Of a DNA stretch of 64,000 bases, positions 33,119 to 42,263 are shown piece by piece. The notes below the pieces were generated by a model. The model had not been told where the DNA came from. It did no database searches and saw only the letters and a program-made list of their open reading frames with translations. The first letter of the stretch is position 1. Each line of letters begins with the position of its first letter. Origin of the DNA: Oscillospiraceae bacterium. GTDB lineage: Bacteria; Bacillota; Clostridia; Oscillospirales; Ruminococcaceae. Location: assembly GCA_022835495.1 (NCBI GenBank), contig BQOK01000001.1:2046001-2110000 (forward strand), in the 5' to 3' direction. The translations under genes were made by a program, and so were the position numbers.

Positions 33119-34066
33119 TCAGCGATTCAGCAATTGCCGGACCCGCGCCGCAATGTGCTCTGCGGTGAGGCCATACAGGGTGAGCAGTTCCTCGGCCGGG
33201 CCGGACTGGCCGAACTCATCCATCACCGCCACCGGCAGCACCCTGCAGCCTGCGCCATTTTTCAGCAGCGCTTCGCACACCGCGCTGTAAAGCCCGCCGA
33301 TCACACTGTGCTCCTCGGCGGTCACAATGCCTCCGGTCTCACGGGCGGCGGCGCACAGGGCCTCCTCGTCGATGGGCTTGAGGGTGTGCACGTTCAAAAG
33401 CCGCACCTGGATGCCCTCGGCGGCAAGCAGTTCGGCGGCCTCCAGCGCGCGTGCCACCATCAGCCCGGTAGCGGCGATGGTGGCGTCTGTGCCCTCGCGC
33501 AGCGTTACGGCCCTGCCCAGCTCAAAGCGGTAGCTCGCGGGGTCGTTGATCACCGGCACCGCCAGGCGCCCCAGGCGCATGTAGGCCGGGCCCTCGTACG
33601 CCGCAAACGCGCGCACCGCCAGGCACGCCTCGGTGTCGTCGGCCGGGTTCACGACCACCATGCCAGGGATGTTGCGCATCAGGGCGATATCCTCGTTGCA
33701 CTGGTGGGTAGCGCCGTCCTCCCCCACCGAGATGCCTGCGTGGGAGGCGCAGATCTTTACGTTCAGGTGGGGGTAGCCCACGCTGTTGCGGATCTGCTCG
33801 TAAGCGCGGCCCGCCGCAAACATGGCAAAGCTGGAAACAAACGGGATCATGCCGCTTGCGGCAAGCCCCGCGGCAATCGAGACCATGTTGGCCTCCGCAA
33901 TGCCGCAGTCAAAATGCCGCTCAGGAAATGCTTTTTGAAACACGCAGGTCTTGGTGGATTCCGCCAGGTCCGCGTCCAGCACAACAATGCGGTCGTCCTC
34001 GGCCCCCAGCTGGGCCAGGGTGCGGCCATAGCTCTCGCGCGTGGCGATTTTTTTTACATCTGCCAT
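33119..34066 (-). CDS. Transketolase, C-terminal subunit
   Basis: 315 residues covering the pyrimidine-binding and C-terminal domains (GIAEANMVSIAAGLA; GISVGEDGATHQCNEDIALMR). Works with the separate N-terminal subunit encoded immediately upstream (2-bp gap) to form one thiamine-diphosphate enzyme of the non-oxidative pentose phosphate pathway. A DXP-synthase-like activity is less likely because of the split form. GGAGGG precedes the ATG. Confidence 0.93.
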   Translation of the reverse strand: MADVKKIATRESYGRTLAQLGAEDDRIVVLDADLAESTKTCVFQKAFPERHFDCGIAEANMVSIAAGLAASGMIPFVSSFAMFAAGRAYEQIRNSVGYPHLNVKICASHAGISVGEDGATHQCNEDIALMRNIPGMVVVNPADDTEACLAVRAFAAYEGPAYMRLGRLAVPVINDPASYRFELGRAVTLREGTDATIAATGLMVARALEAAELLAAEGIQVRLLNVHTLKPIDEEALCAAARETGGIVTAEEHSVIGGLYSAVCEALLKNGAGCRVLPVAVMDEFGQSGPAEELLTLYGLTAEHIAARVRQLLNR

Positions 34067-34068
34067 GG

Positions 34069-34911
34069 TCAGCCCTCCAATGCCGCAGCGGCGGCTTTCA
34101 ATTCGGCCATCGCCTGTTCGTATTGCTGCTGGCTCGGGGCCTTGCCGTGCCAGCCCGCCTGATCCTCCATAAAGGAAACGCCCTTGCCCTTAACGGATCT
34201 TTGAACGATCACGCTGGGCTTTCCCTCCACCTGCTTTGCAGCGGTAAAGGCGGCGTCCAGGCTCTCAAAATCGTGCGCGTCGGCGGTAAAGACCGCCCAG
34301 CCGAAAGCGCGGAATTTTTCGTCGATGGGATACACCGAGCAAACGTCGCTCACCCGGCCGTCGATCTGCAGGCCGTTGTTGTCCACCACGGCAATGAGCT
34401 TGTCCAGCTTGTGGTGCGCCGCGAACATCGCGGCTTCCCACACCTGGCCCTCTTCCAGCTCACCGTCGCCAAGAATGGCGTAGACCCGCCAGTCGGCCTT
34501 TTTCAGCCGCCCGGCCAGAGCCATGCCCACCGCAGCCGAGATCCCCTGCCCCAGGCTGCCCGTGCTCATATCCACCCCGGGGATGTGCTTCATATCCGGG
34601 TGCCCCTGCAAAAGCGCGCCCACATGGCGCAGGCGGGTCAGTTCTTCCCAGGCAAAAAAGCCCTTTGCCGCCAGAATGGAATAGAGCGCCGGGCAGGTGT
34701 GCCCCTTCGAGAGCACCAGCCGGTCCCGCTCTTCCCAGTGCGGGTTTTTGGGGTCAAAGCGCATCTGTATCTCGTACAGATAGGCAAGCGTATCCGCAAT
34801 CGACAGCGAACCGCCCGGATGGCCGGACTTTGCGCAGAAGGTGCCCTCAATCACGCCCTGACGCACCAGGTTCGCTGTTTTTTGCAGCTGTTTGATGGTT
34901 TGTGTTTCCAT
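34069..34911 (-). CDS. Transketolase, N-terminal subunit
   Basis: 280 residues carrying the thiamine diphosphate-binding domain: KSGHPGGSLS, SKGHTCPALYS, and the GDGELEEGQVWEA motif with downstream N (DNNG). Split transketolases are common in Clostridia and archaea. ATG 34911 follows GGAGG by 5 nt. It lies 17 bp downstream of a HAD phosphatase gene. Confidence 0.93.
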   Translation of the reverse strand: METQTIKQLQKTANLVRQGVIEGTFCAKSGHPGGSLSIADTLAYLYEIQMRFDPKNPHWEERDRLVLSKGHTCPALYSILAAKGFFAWEELTRLRHVGALLQGHPDMKHIPGVDMSTGSLGQGISAAVGMALAGRLKKADWRVYAILGDGELEEGQVWEAAMFAAHHKLDKLIAVVDNNGLQIDGRVSDVCSVYPIDEKFRAFGWAVFTADAHDFESLDAAFTAAKQVEGKPSVIVQRSVKGKGVSFMEDQAGWHGKAPSQQQYEQAMAELKAAAAALEG

Positions 34912-34928
34912 TATAACCTCCCACTGCT

Positions 34929-35747
34929 TTATGTATAGCGCTTGATCAGCGAATACAGATATTCCCCCACCCCGCCGCTGGTGCAGCTGGCCACCACCTC
35001 GTCGGCTGCCAGCTTTACCTCCGGGGGGGCGTTGTCCACCGCAACCGCGTGGCCCGCGGCCCGCATCAGGTCGATGTCGTTGTAATAATCGCCGATGACC
35101 ACTGTGTTTTCCATGGGCACATCCAGCCTGGCGCAAAGCCTGCGCAGGGCCTGGGCCTTGCTGACCCCCGTGGGCATGATCTCAAAATAAATGGTGTTGG
35201 TGGGCAAAAAATACATGCCGTCGAAATGCAGCCCGCGGGCAAATTTCTGCAGGTTCAGGATGGCGATGGGGTCGGCGGCAAACATCACCTTCGCCCAGTT
35301 GCACGGCACCTGCTCAAGCGGACACATTATACAACCAATTTCCTCATCGCGCAAGTGGGCCTGGGTGTAGCGGTTGGCCTGCACCACATACACGCGCCCC
35401 TCCTCCACCATCACATCCACGCCCATGTCCGGGAATTGCTCCATCACTGCGGTCACTGCCTCGCGGGCGGCCGCAAGGGGCAAAAAGCTCTTTTCCAGCG
35501 CCCGGTCCGCTTCCAGGTCATACAGCACCGATCCGCCGCAGGCAATGGCCGGGCAGGAAAGGCGCGTGCCGCCCAGCGCCGCCCGGATGGAGGCCGGCGG
35601 CCGGCCGGTGGCCACGGTAAAACGCCCGCCAAGCGCGCGGAACAGCTCAATGGTCGCCCGGTTGCAGGCGGGCACGCCTTCCTTGGCCGTGAGGAGGGTA
35701 TTATCCATATCGCTGACCACAAGCAGGTCCCGGAGCGAATCGATCAT
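34929..35747 (-). CDS. HAD superfamily hydrolase, Cof/YbjI type
   Basis: 272 residues. Motif I is DMDNTLL (D13, D15), motif III a conserved K region, and motif IV GDYYNDIDLM; the cap between about 80 and 200 is of the Cof (C2) type. Probably dephosphorylates sugar phosphates or similar metabolites; position before transketolase hints at sugar phosphates, but this is inference. The ATG overlaps the rluD stop by 4 bp. Confidence 0.87.
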   Translation of the reverse strand: MIDSLRDLLVVSDMDNTLLTAKEGVPACNRATIELFRALGGRFTVATGRPPASIRAALGGTRLSCPAIACGGSVLYDLEADRALEKSFLPLAAAREAVTAVMEQFPDMGVDVMVEEGRVYVVQANRYTQAHLRDEEIGCIMCPLEQVPCNWAKVMFAADPIAILNLQKFARGLHFDGMYFLPTNTIYFEIMPTGVSKAQALRRLCARLDVPMENTVVIGDYYNDIDLMRAAGHAVAVDNAPPEVKLAADEVVASCTSGGVGEYLYSLIKRYT

Positions 35748-36670
35748 GGCTGCGTTTCCCTTCTGAGCGAATGTAGAAAAGCTGTAAAATAAGCGGGGAG
35801 CTCGCTGTCGAACTCCAGATACCTGCCGGTCGCGGGGTGAAGAAAGCCCAGCGTTTTGGCGTGCAGGCACTGCCCGCCAAGCTGCCGGAGCACCGCTTTG
35901 GGGCCGTATACCTCATCCCCCGCCACCGGGTGGCCAATGCTGGCCAGGTGCACCCGGATCTGGTGGGTGCGCCCGGTGCGCAGTCGGCATTCCACATGTG
36001 TAAAGCCATTATACCTTACAAGCTCCCGATAAGCCGTATAGGCGTATTTCCCCCCCGGCGTCACCGCCATTTTTTTGCGGTCGGTGCGGTGCCGGCCAAT
36101 GGGCGCTTCCACAAAGCCCTCCGGCTCTTTGAAGCCGCCGTACACCACGGCATGATAGACCCGGGCAATGCTGTGCACCGCCATCTGTGCCGAGAGGCCC
36201 TCGTGGGTGGCGTCGTCCTTGGCGACCACCAAAAGGCCGCTGGTGGCCTTGTCGATCCGGTGCACAATGCCGGGGCGCACCACCCCGCCGATGGAGGAAA
36301 GCCGCCCTGCACAGTGGTAGAGCAGCGCGTTTACCAGCGTGCCGTCCGGGTTGCCGGGCGCGGGGTGCACCACCATTCCCTTGGGCTTGTTTACCACCAA
36401 AAGGTGATCGTCCTCATACACGATCTCAATGGGAATATTCTGCGGCGCCGCGCCCAGGGGCTTTGCCTCGGGCAGCTCCAGCCGGATGCACTGCCCGGCC
36501 CGGAGCTTCAGATTTTTGGCCGCCGGCGCCTGCTGGCAGCGCACGCAGCCCTGTTCCAGCAGCTGCTGCACCGCACTGCGCGAGAGCTCCAGCTCCTCGC
36601 AGCCGGCTAAAAAGCGGTCGATGCGCTCCCCCTCGCTTTCAGGGGGAACAAGCAACTCAAACCGTTCCAT
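35744..36670 (-). CDS. rluD: RluD-family 23S rRNA pseudouridine synthase
   Basis: 308 residues. N-terminal S4 domain (about 12-70) and RluA-type catalytic domain with D140 in HRIDKATSGL. Followed by RTGRTHQIRVH. The position directly after lspA is as in many bacteria (Bacillus ylyB). ATG 36670 lies within the last 14 bp of lspA. Confidence 0.9.
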   Translation of the reverse strand: MERFELLVPPESEGERIDRFLAGCEELELSRSAVQQLLEQGCVRCQQAPAAKNLKLRAGQCIRLELPEAKPLGAAPQNIPIEIVYEDDHLLVVNKPKGMVVHPAPGNPDGTLVNALLYHCAGRLSSIGGVVRPGIVHRIDKATSGLLVVAKDDATHEGLSAQMAVHSIARVYHAVVYGGFKEPEGFVEAPIGRHRTDRKKMAVTPGGKYAYTAYRELVRYNGFTHVECRLRTGRTHQIRVHLASIGHPVAGDEVYGPKAVLRQLGGQCLHAKTLGFLHPATGRYLEFDSELPAYFTAFLHSLRRETQP

Positions 36671-37163
36671 CCGGCAGATCCCCGCCCGTGGCCTTTTTTG
36701 CCTTGTGGCTGCGCACCTCTTCCAGAACGAGCGAGAGGCACAGCAGCCCGATGCCGGTGCACACCAGGATGTCGGCAAAATTGAACACGGCAAAGTTCAT
36801 AAACAGCAGATTGATGTAATCGACCACTTCCTGGTTGAGCACCCGGTCCACCAGATTGCCGATCCCCCCTGCCAGCACCAGAAGCCAGGCAATGTATTCC
36901 AGCCGGCGGGCAGGCTTTTTGAACAGCAGGTACAAAAGGATCGCAGCCAGGGCAAGGCCGGTGAACACGATCAGAAAGCCCTGCTTCCCCCCCAGAATGC
37001 TGAAGGCCGCCCCGTCGTTCAAAAAATAGCGCAGCTCCACCACGCCGGGGATCAGCGGCATGCTGCCCACCGGCGCCAGGCTTGCGGTCGCCCACAGTTT
37101 GATGCCCTGATCGATCACCACCAGCAAAGCGGCGGCCACCAGGGTGATGAGCGCAGAAATCAC
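36657..37163 (-). CDS. lspA: Lipoprotein signal peptidase (SPase II)
   Basis: 168 residues with four membrane helices. Catalytic aspartates lie in GGIGNLVDRV and in FNFADILV. Cleaves the signal peptide of lipidated prolipoproteins, such as the solute-binding lipoprotein at 7517. GTG 37163 is chosen because AAAGGAG lies 8 nt upstream. It follows the ileS terminator by 32 bp, with no clear promoter of its own. Confidence 0.93.
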   Translation of the reverse strand: MISALITLVAAALLVVIDQGIKLWATASLAPVGSMPLIPGVVELRYFLNDGAAFSILGGKQGFLIVFTGLALAAILLYLLFKKPARRLEYIAWLLVLAGGIGNLVDRVLNQEVVDYINLLFMNFAVFNFADILVCTGIGLLCLSLVLEEVRSHKAKKATGGDLPDGTV

Positions 37164-37194
37164 GGCAGTTTCTCCTTTGCTATAAAAGCCGATC

Positions 37195-37227
37195 AAGAGC
37201 GGCGCCTTGCAAAAAAGCGCCGCTCTT
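37195..37227 (-). terminator. Terminator or attenuator after ileS
   Basis: A perfect 11-bp stem (37217-37227 with 37195-37205) with an 11-nt loop. The following T-stretch on the minus strand is offset and weak, so partial read-through into lspA is likely. Confidence 0.6.
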
Positions 37228-37242
37228 GGAGCTTTTAAATGG

Positions 37243-40035
37243 TCACTCTTCCAGAATGCCTGCACAGCGGGCGCACAGGCCCTCGTGCGCAGGGTGGCTG
37301 CCCACATCGCCGGTGTATTTCCAGCAGCGCAGGCACTTTTCACCCTCAGCGCGGCTGACCGCGACCCCCAGGCCCTCAAACTCGCCCTTTACGCCGCCGT
37401 CGCCCTGCCGCAGCTCCACCTGGGACACAATGAGCAGGTCTTCCAGCTCGTGCGCGGGGATGGCCTGCAGGAACGCGGCCACCTCCGGCGCGCAGTACAG
37501 GGTAAGCCTGGCCTCCAGCGAAGAGCCGATGATCTTGTCTGCCCGGGCCTGCTCCAACGCCTTTTTCACATCGTCGCGAATGGCGATGATCTCGTTCCAC
37601 TTGGCGCGGAACGCCTCGTTTTGGGCCCACACACCGGCCTTTGGCATATCCTCGAAGGCCACATACTTGTTTTTGCCCTCAAATTCGGGCACAAAGCTCC
37701 AGATTTCCTGGCTGGTAAAGGTCAGGATCGGGGCAAGGATCTTGGTCAGATCCACCAGGATACGGAACATGGCGGTCTGGGCTGCGCGGCGCAGCACTGA
37801 ACCGGGCTTGTTGATGTACAGCCTGTCCTTGACCACATCCAGGTAGAAGTTGGACAGATCCACCACACAGAAATTGTAGACCGCATGGTAGACCTTGTGG
37901 AAGTCAAAGCTCTCGTAGCCGTCGCGCGCGGTGCGGTTCAGCTCGTCCAGCGTGTCCAGGGCCCACCGGTCCAGTTCCAGCAGCTCGCTGTCGGCCACCA
38001 GGTCGGTGTTTGGGTCGAACCCGTTCAGGTTGCCCAGCATAAACCGGGCGGTGTTGCGGATCTTGCGGTATGCCTCGGAGAGCTGCTTCACGATCTCCTT
38101 GCTGATGCGCACATCCACCGTGTAGTCAGACGAAGCGACCCACAGGCGCACAATGTCGGCGCCGAAATCCTTGATGATCTCGCTGGGCTCCATGCCGTTG
38201 CCGGCGGATTTGTGCATCTGCTTGCCCTCGCCGTCCACCACCCAGCCGTGGGTGAGCACATTTTTATAGGGCGCAACACCGCGGGTAGCCACACTGGTGA
38301 GCAGGCTGGACTGGAACCAGCCCCGGTATTGGTCACTGCCCTCCATGTACAGGTCGGCGGGCCATTTCAGCTCAGGCCGCTCCTCCAGCACCGCCACGTG
38401 GGTGGAGCCGGAGTCGAACCAAACGTCCATGATGTCCTTGTCTTTGGTGAACTCGGTGCCGCCGCACTGGCAGCTAAAGCCCGCGGGCAGGATCTGATCC
38501 GCCTCGTAGCGGTACCAGGCGTCGCTGCCCTCCCTGCGGAACAGTTCCGACACCGCCTGGATGGTCTCATCCGTGATGTGATATTTGCCGCACTTTGTGC
38601 AGTAGAACGCCGGAATGGGTACGCCCCAGATGCGCTGGCGGCTGATGCACCAGTCATTGCGGTCGCGCACCATGCCGGCCATGCGGTCGTGCCCCCAGGC
38701 CGGGAACCACTTCACATCGTCGATGGCCTTGTAAACGTCCTCTTTAAAGGCGTCGATCGAGCAGAACCACTGCTCGGTGGCGCGGAAAATGATGGGGTGG
38801 TGGCAGCGCCAGCAATGGGGATACTGGTGGGTGATGTGCTGCACGCCCATCAGATTGCCGGTTTCGCGGATGTGTTCCAGAATGACCTTGTTGGCAGCCC
38901 AGACCTTCAGGCCGGCAAACCGGCCCGCCTCGGCGGTGAGATAACCGCCGTCGTCCACCGGCACCACCACCGGCAGCTGCGGGTAGTGCTTGGTGCACAC
39001 CTCAAAGTCCTCCACGCCGTGGCCGGGCGCTGTGTGAACGCAGCCGGTGCCGCTTTCCAGGGTAACGTGATCCCCCAGAATGACCAGGCTCTTGCGCTCC
39101 AGGAACGGGTGCTGCACCTGAATGAGCTCCAGCTCGCTGCCCTTCACCGGCTCGCCCACGATCTCGTAATCGGCAATGCCGCAGGCCTGCATGGTGCTCT
39201 CCACCAGGCCCTGCGCCATCACGTGGTACCCCTCGCCCACCTTTACGAACACATAGTCGAATTCCGGGTTCAGGCAGATCGCCACATTGGCGGGCAGGGT
39301 CCAGGTGGTGGTGGTCCAGATCACAAACCACGCCTTGTCCAAAGGGATGTTATGCTTTGCCAGCACCCCATGGGGGTCGCCGGTAACCGCAAAGCGCACA
39401 TAGATGGAATCACACTCGTCCTCGGCATACTCGATCTCGGCTTCGGCCAGGGCGGTGCGATCCTCGGGGCACCAGTACACGGCCTTGAGCCCCTTGTAGA
39501 TGTAGCCCTTTTTCGCCATCTCGCCAAACACTTCGATCTGGCGCGCCTCAAATTCCGGCTTGAGGGTGAGGTATGGATTTTTAAAATCGCCGATCACGCC
39601 CAGCCGCTGGAACTGTTCGCCCATGATGTCAATGTGTTCGGTGGCAAAGTCGTGGCACAGGCGGCGCAGCTCCAACAGGGAAATATCGCCCTTTTTGCTG
39701 TTTGCCTGCTTGATGGCCTTCAGCTCGATGGGCAGGCCGTGCGTGTCGTATCCGGGCACATACGGCGCCTGGTAACCGCTCATATTTTTATAGCGGACAA
39801 TGATATCCTTGATGATTTTGTTGAGCGCGGTGCCCATGTGGATGCTGCCGTTCGCATACGGGGGCCCGTCGTGCAGCACATACCTGGGCTTGCCCTCGTT
39901 GTGCTTGATCAGTTCCTCGTAAAGATGGTCCTGCGCCCACGCTTTCAGCATTTCGGGCTCTTTTTTGGGCAGGCCCGCCCGCATGTCAAAATCTGTTTTG
40001 GGCAGGTTGATGGTGCTGTTATAATCCTGTGGCAC
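37243..40035 (-). CDS. ileS: Isoleucyl-tRNA synthetase
   Basis: 930 residues, bacterial type 1. HIGH box appears as HMGT in YANGSIHMGTA; KMSKS appears as QMHKSAGN; the CP1 editing domain lies between them. The C-terminal zinc ribbon has CLRCW and CARC. Charges tRNA-Ile and edits valine. Starts at GTG 40035 with GAGGAG upstream. Only 59 bp separate it from divIVA and no T-box is present, so it is probably expressed with sepF-ylmH-divIVA. Confidence 0.96.
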   Translation of the reverse strand: MPQDYNSTINLPKTDFDMRAGLPKKEPEMLKAWAQDHLYEELIKHNEGKPRYVLHDGPPYANGSIHMGTALNKIIKDIIVRYKNMSGYQAPYVPGYDTHGLPIELKAIKQANSKKGDISLLELRRLCHDFATEHIDIMGEQFQRLGVIGDFKNPYLTLKPEFEARQIEVFGEMAKKGYIYKGLKAVYWCPEDRTALAEAEIEYAEDECDSIYVRFAVTGDPHGVLAKHNIPLDKAWFVIWTTTTWTLPANVAICLNPEFDYVFVKVGEGYHVMAQGLVESTMQACGIADYEIVGEPVKGSELELIQVQHPFLERKSLVILGDHVTLESGTGCVHTAPGHGVEDFEVCTKHYPQLPVVVPVDDGGYLTAEAGRFAGLKVWAANKVILEHIRETGNLMGVQHITHQYPHCWRCHHPIIFRATEQWFCSIDAFKEDVYKAIDDVKWFPAWGHDRMAGMVRDRNDWCISRQRIWGVPIPAFYCTKCGKYHITDETIQAVSELFRREGSDAWYRYEADQILPAGFSCQCGGTEFTKDKDIMDVWFDSGSTHVAVLEERPELKWPADLYMEGSDQYRGWFQSSLLTSVATRGVAPYKNVLTHGWVVDGEGKQMHKSAGNGMEPSEIIKDFGADIVRLWVASSDYTVDVRISKEIVKQLSEAYRKIRNTARFMLGNLNGFDPNTDLVADSELLELDRWALDTLDELNRTARDGYESFDFHKVYHAVYNFCVVDLSNFYLDVVKDRLYINKPGSVLRRAAQTAMFRILVDLTKILAPILTFTSQEIWSFVPEFEGKNKYVAFEDMPKAGVWAQNEAFRAKWNEIIAIRDDVKKALEQARADKIIGSSLEARLTLYCAPEVAAFLQAIPAHELEDLLIVSQVELRQGDGGVKGEFEGLGVAVSRAEGEKCLRCWKYTGDVGSHPAHEGLCARCAGILEE

Positions 40036-40094
40036 TGGCGTTTACACTCCTCTTGGTTATAGTGCGGACCGCCCCTTGGCGGGGCCGCCCGTTC

Positions 40095-40874
40095 TCAATC
40101 GCTGAATTTGATGCCCTGGAATCCCTCGAACACCGAAGATGCAGGTTTTTCCGGCGCGGGCGCCTGGGGGATGTAAGGCGCGGCCGGTTCAGGTTCTTCG
40201 GCTGGAAGGCCGTCGGGCTCCTGCCCGGGCTCCGCCCCCAGGCCTTCCAGCCCATAGAGCGCCGCCAGATCGGGGAAGGCGTCGATCAGGTCCGGCTCCT
40301 CCGGTTTTTCGGCGGCAGGGGCGGCAGGCTCCTGCTCCAGCGCGGCGAATACCGGGGCCTCTGCCGCCTGTGCCTCCGGCTCAGCCGGCGCCTCGGTTTC
40401 CGGCTCCAGCTCTTCCTCCTCCTCAGCGTCGCCGCCGGGCAGGGTGCTGAGCGATTCAATGTGCTGTTTATAAAGGCTCAGCACATTGTTTTTGAACTGC
40501 GCCACCTCGGCCTTGATGCTCTCGAGCTGAAGCTGCTCCTCCTGCACCTGCTCGGTGGCGGCGCGGGTGATGTCCTCGGCCTTGATGCCGGCTTCCCGCA
40601 AAATGGACTCAGCTTTCTGCTTTGCTTCCTTAATCACGTTTTCGCCCATGCGCTGGGCGTTCAGCAGCGCAGTTTTGAGGTTGTCCTCATCCTTGCGGTA
40701 CTCCTCAATCTTTTGGGCCAGAATGTAGAGCTTTTGCTCCTTATCCTCTTTTTCGGCGGTGAGCTGCTCCATCTGCTCGGCCACCTGCTGCAAAAAGGCG
40801 TCCACATCCTCGGTGCGGTAACCGCGCACAGCCTTGTCAAAGGTAACGGTGCGGATCTCCTGCGGTGAAATCAT
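40095..40874 (-). CDS. divIVA: DivIVA domain cell-division protein
   Basis: 259 residues. The N-terminal membrane-binding segment contains the typical FDKAVRGYRTEDVDAFL; a coiled coil follows to about residue 150. The C-terminal 110 residues are acidic, proline/alanine-rich and low complexity. DivIVA marks negatively curved membrane at septa and poles. It sits in the sepF-ylmH-divIVA-ileS order of Gram-positive division clusters. Confidence 0.93.
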   Translation of the reverse strand: MISPQEIRTVTFDKAVRGYRTEDVDAFLQQVAEQMEQLTAEKEDKEQKLYILAQKIEEYRKDEDNLKTALLNAQRMGENVIKEAKQKAESILREAGIKAEDITRAATEQVQEEQLQLESIKAEVAQFKNNVLSLYKQHIESLSTLPGGDAEEEEELEPETEAPAEPEAQAAEAPVFAALEQEPAAPAAEKPEEPDLIDAFPDLAALYGLEGLGAEPGQEPDGLPAEEPEPAAPYIPQAPAPEKPASSVFEGFQGIKFSD

Positions 40875-40901
40875 ACGCTCATCCTCCGATAAATTGAAAT
40901 C

Positions 40902-41666
40902 TCAATACTGAAAATACTCGATAAACAGCCGGTCCTTGCGGGTTTTTCCGCCCAGGGCCGCAAGCTGAAAGCGGCCTTTGCCGCGCACGGTAAAAATATC
41001 GCCCTCATAAACCGGGGCGTGGGGGCTTGTGACCGGCACGTGGCCGATCTCGACCCCGCCCGCGCGCACCAGCTGCCCGGCCTGGCCGCGGCTGCAGTGC
41101 AGCATGGCCGCCAGCACCGCGTCCGCCCGCAGCGAGGGCACCGTGGCGCTGCACACTTGGCGCTCGGGCTCCGGGGTGGCGGCCGGCCCCTCGCATTGCT
41201 GCACCTTTACGGCCACGCGCCCCACAAAGGCAAGCTCGGCGCGCACCAGCCCGGCCGCCCTTTCCAGCAAAAACGCGTAGGCGGTACCGGCGTGCTCCGG
41301 GTCCTGCAAAATATCGCCCAGGCAGCTCCGCTCGAGCCCCAGGCCTAGGAGCGAGCCCATATAATCTTTATGGGCGGGCGCCCCGGCCCCGGCAAAAGCG
41401 GCGCATTCCAGCTTAACGCAACAAATCGGCGGCGCGCTCACAGCGCCCGCCGGTTCGATGCAAAGCAGCTTCCGCTCCGCGGCGGGATACCCGCCCTCAA
41501 AGGAATATTCCGCGCAGCCCGCCGCATTCAGCGCAGCTTGGCAAAGGGCCTGTTCGCGGTCGCTCAAAAAGCCGCTGTACCGCGCCGCGCCCCTGCCGCA
41601 GGCCGCCCGAAAGAGGTCCTGCGCACGGCGCATGACCAGCTTTTCCTGCTCGTTTTGCGGGGGCAA
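40902..41666 (-). CDS. ylmH: YlmH-type S4 RNA-binding protein
   Basis: 254 residues with a C-terminal S4 domain (about 180-245, LRADAVLAAMLHCSRGQAGQLVR region). YlmH binds ribosomal/tRNA complexes and has been linked to rescue of stalled ribosomes in Bacillus. The start is uncertain. TTG 41666 fits the N-terminal homology (NEQEKLVMRRAQDL) but its Shine-Dalgarno is very close; ATG 41633 with AGGA is the alternative. Lies between sepF and divIVA as expected. Confidence 0.87.
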   Translation of the reverse strand: MPPQNEQEKLVMRRAQDLFRAACGRGAARYSGFLSDREQALCQAALNAAGCAEYSFEGGYPAAERKLLCIEPAGAVSAPPICCVKLECAAFAGAGAPAHKDYMGSLLGLGLERSCLGDILQDPEHAGTAYAFLLERAAGLVRAELAFVGRVAVKVQQCEGPAATPEPERQVCSATVPSLRADAVLAAMLHCSRGQAGQLVRAGGVEIGHVPVTSPHAPVYEGDIFTVRGKGRFQLAALGGKTRKDRLFIEYFQY

Positions 41667-41682
41667 AAACCCCCGCCCGCCG

Positions 41683-42126
41683 TTAGAAGAAGACACCGTT
41701 GCTCTCCAGCTCGTCCAGCAGATCCCCCATGATATCCACATTGTAAGGGGTGATAATGAAGGTGCTGTTGGCCACCCGCTTCATCTGGCCGTTGTTGGCA
41801 TACGCCACGCCGGACAAAAAGTCCACCAGCCGGCGGGACACCTCTTTGTTGGTGGATTCCAGGTTCAGCACCACCGTGCGCTTTGCGTTCAGGTGGTCCG
41901 CCACCGTGCTGGCGTCGTCGAACCGCTCCGGCTTGACCAGGACCACCTGCAGCTGGGTGGTGGCGTTGATGTTGACCACTTTATTGCGCTTGCCGCCGGT
42001 CACCTCGGGCTGGGGGTAATCGTCTTCCACCGGGGCGCTTGCGCGGGAGGGAAACATATCTTCATCGGGGTAATCATCGTATTCGTCGTCGTTCACACCT
42101 AAAAAGCCCTTGATTTTATCAAACAT
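41683..42126 (-). CDS. sepF: Cell division protein SepF
   Basis: 147 residues. N-terminal amphipathic membrane anchor (MFDKIKGFLG), an acidic linker, and the C-terminal SepF fold with VVLVKPERFDDASTVADHL and NLESTNKEVSRRLVDFLSG. Tethers FtsZ to the membrane. AAGGAG precedes the ATG; a strong promoter is located at 42209-42237. Confidence 0.95.
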   Translation of the reverse strand: MFDKIKGFLGVNDDEYDDYPDEDMFPSRASAPVEDDYPQPEVTGGKRNKVVNINATTQLQVVLVKPERFDDASTVADHLNAKRTVVLNLESTNKEVSRRLVDFLSGVAYANNGQMKRVANSTFIITPYNVDIMGDLLDELESNGVFF

Positions 42127-42208
42127 CTCGCGTTTGCTCCTTCCAGTTTGCCGGGGCCGGACACAGCAGAACACAGCCTGGCAAACCCTATAACATCAGT
42201 TAGTATAT

Positions 42209-42237
42209 ATTATCGCTTTTTTTGGCGTTTCTGTCAA
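42209..42237 (-). promoter_or_regulatory. Promoter of sepF-ylmH-divIVA-ileS
   Basis: Minus-strand -35 TTGACA (42237-42232), 17 nt, -10 GATAAT (42214-42209). The 137-bp gap between the HlyD-like gene and sepF holds this promoter and a leader of about 75 nt. Confidence 0.8.
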
Positions 42238-42263
42238 CAAACAAACCGATTTTTTTGCGTTAT

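Noticed and set aside
40036-40094. T-box riboswitch upstream of ileS
   Set aside because: Only 59 bp lie between divIVA and ileS, with no T-box sequence or specifier hairpin.
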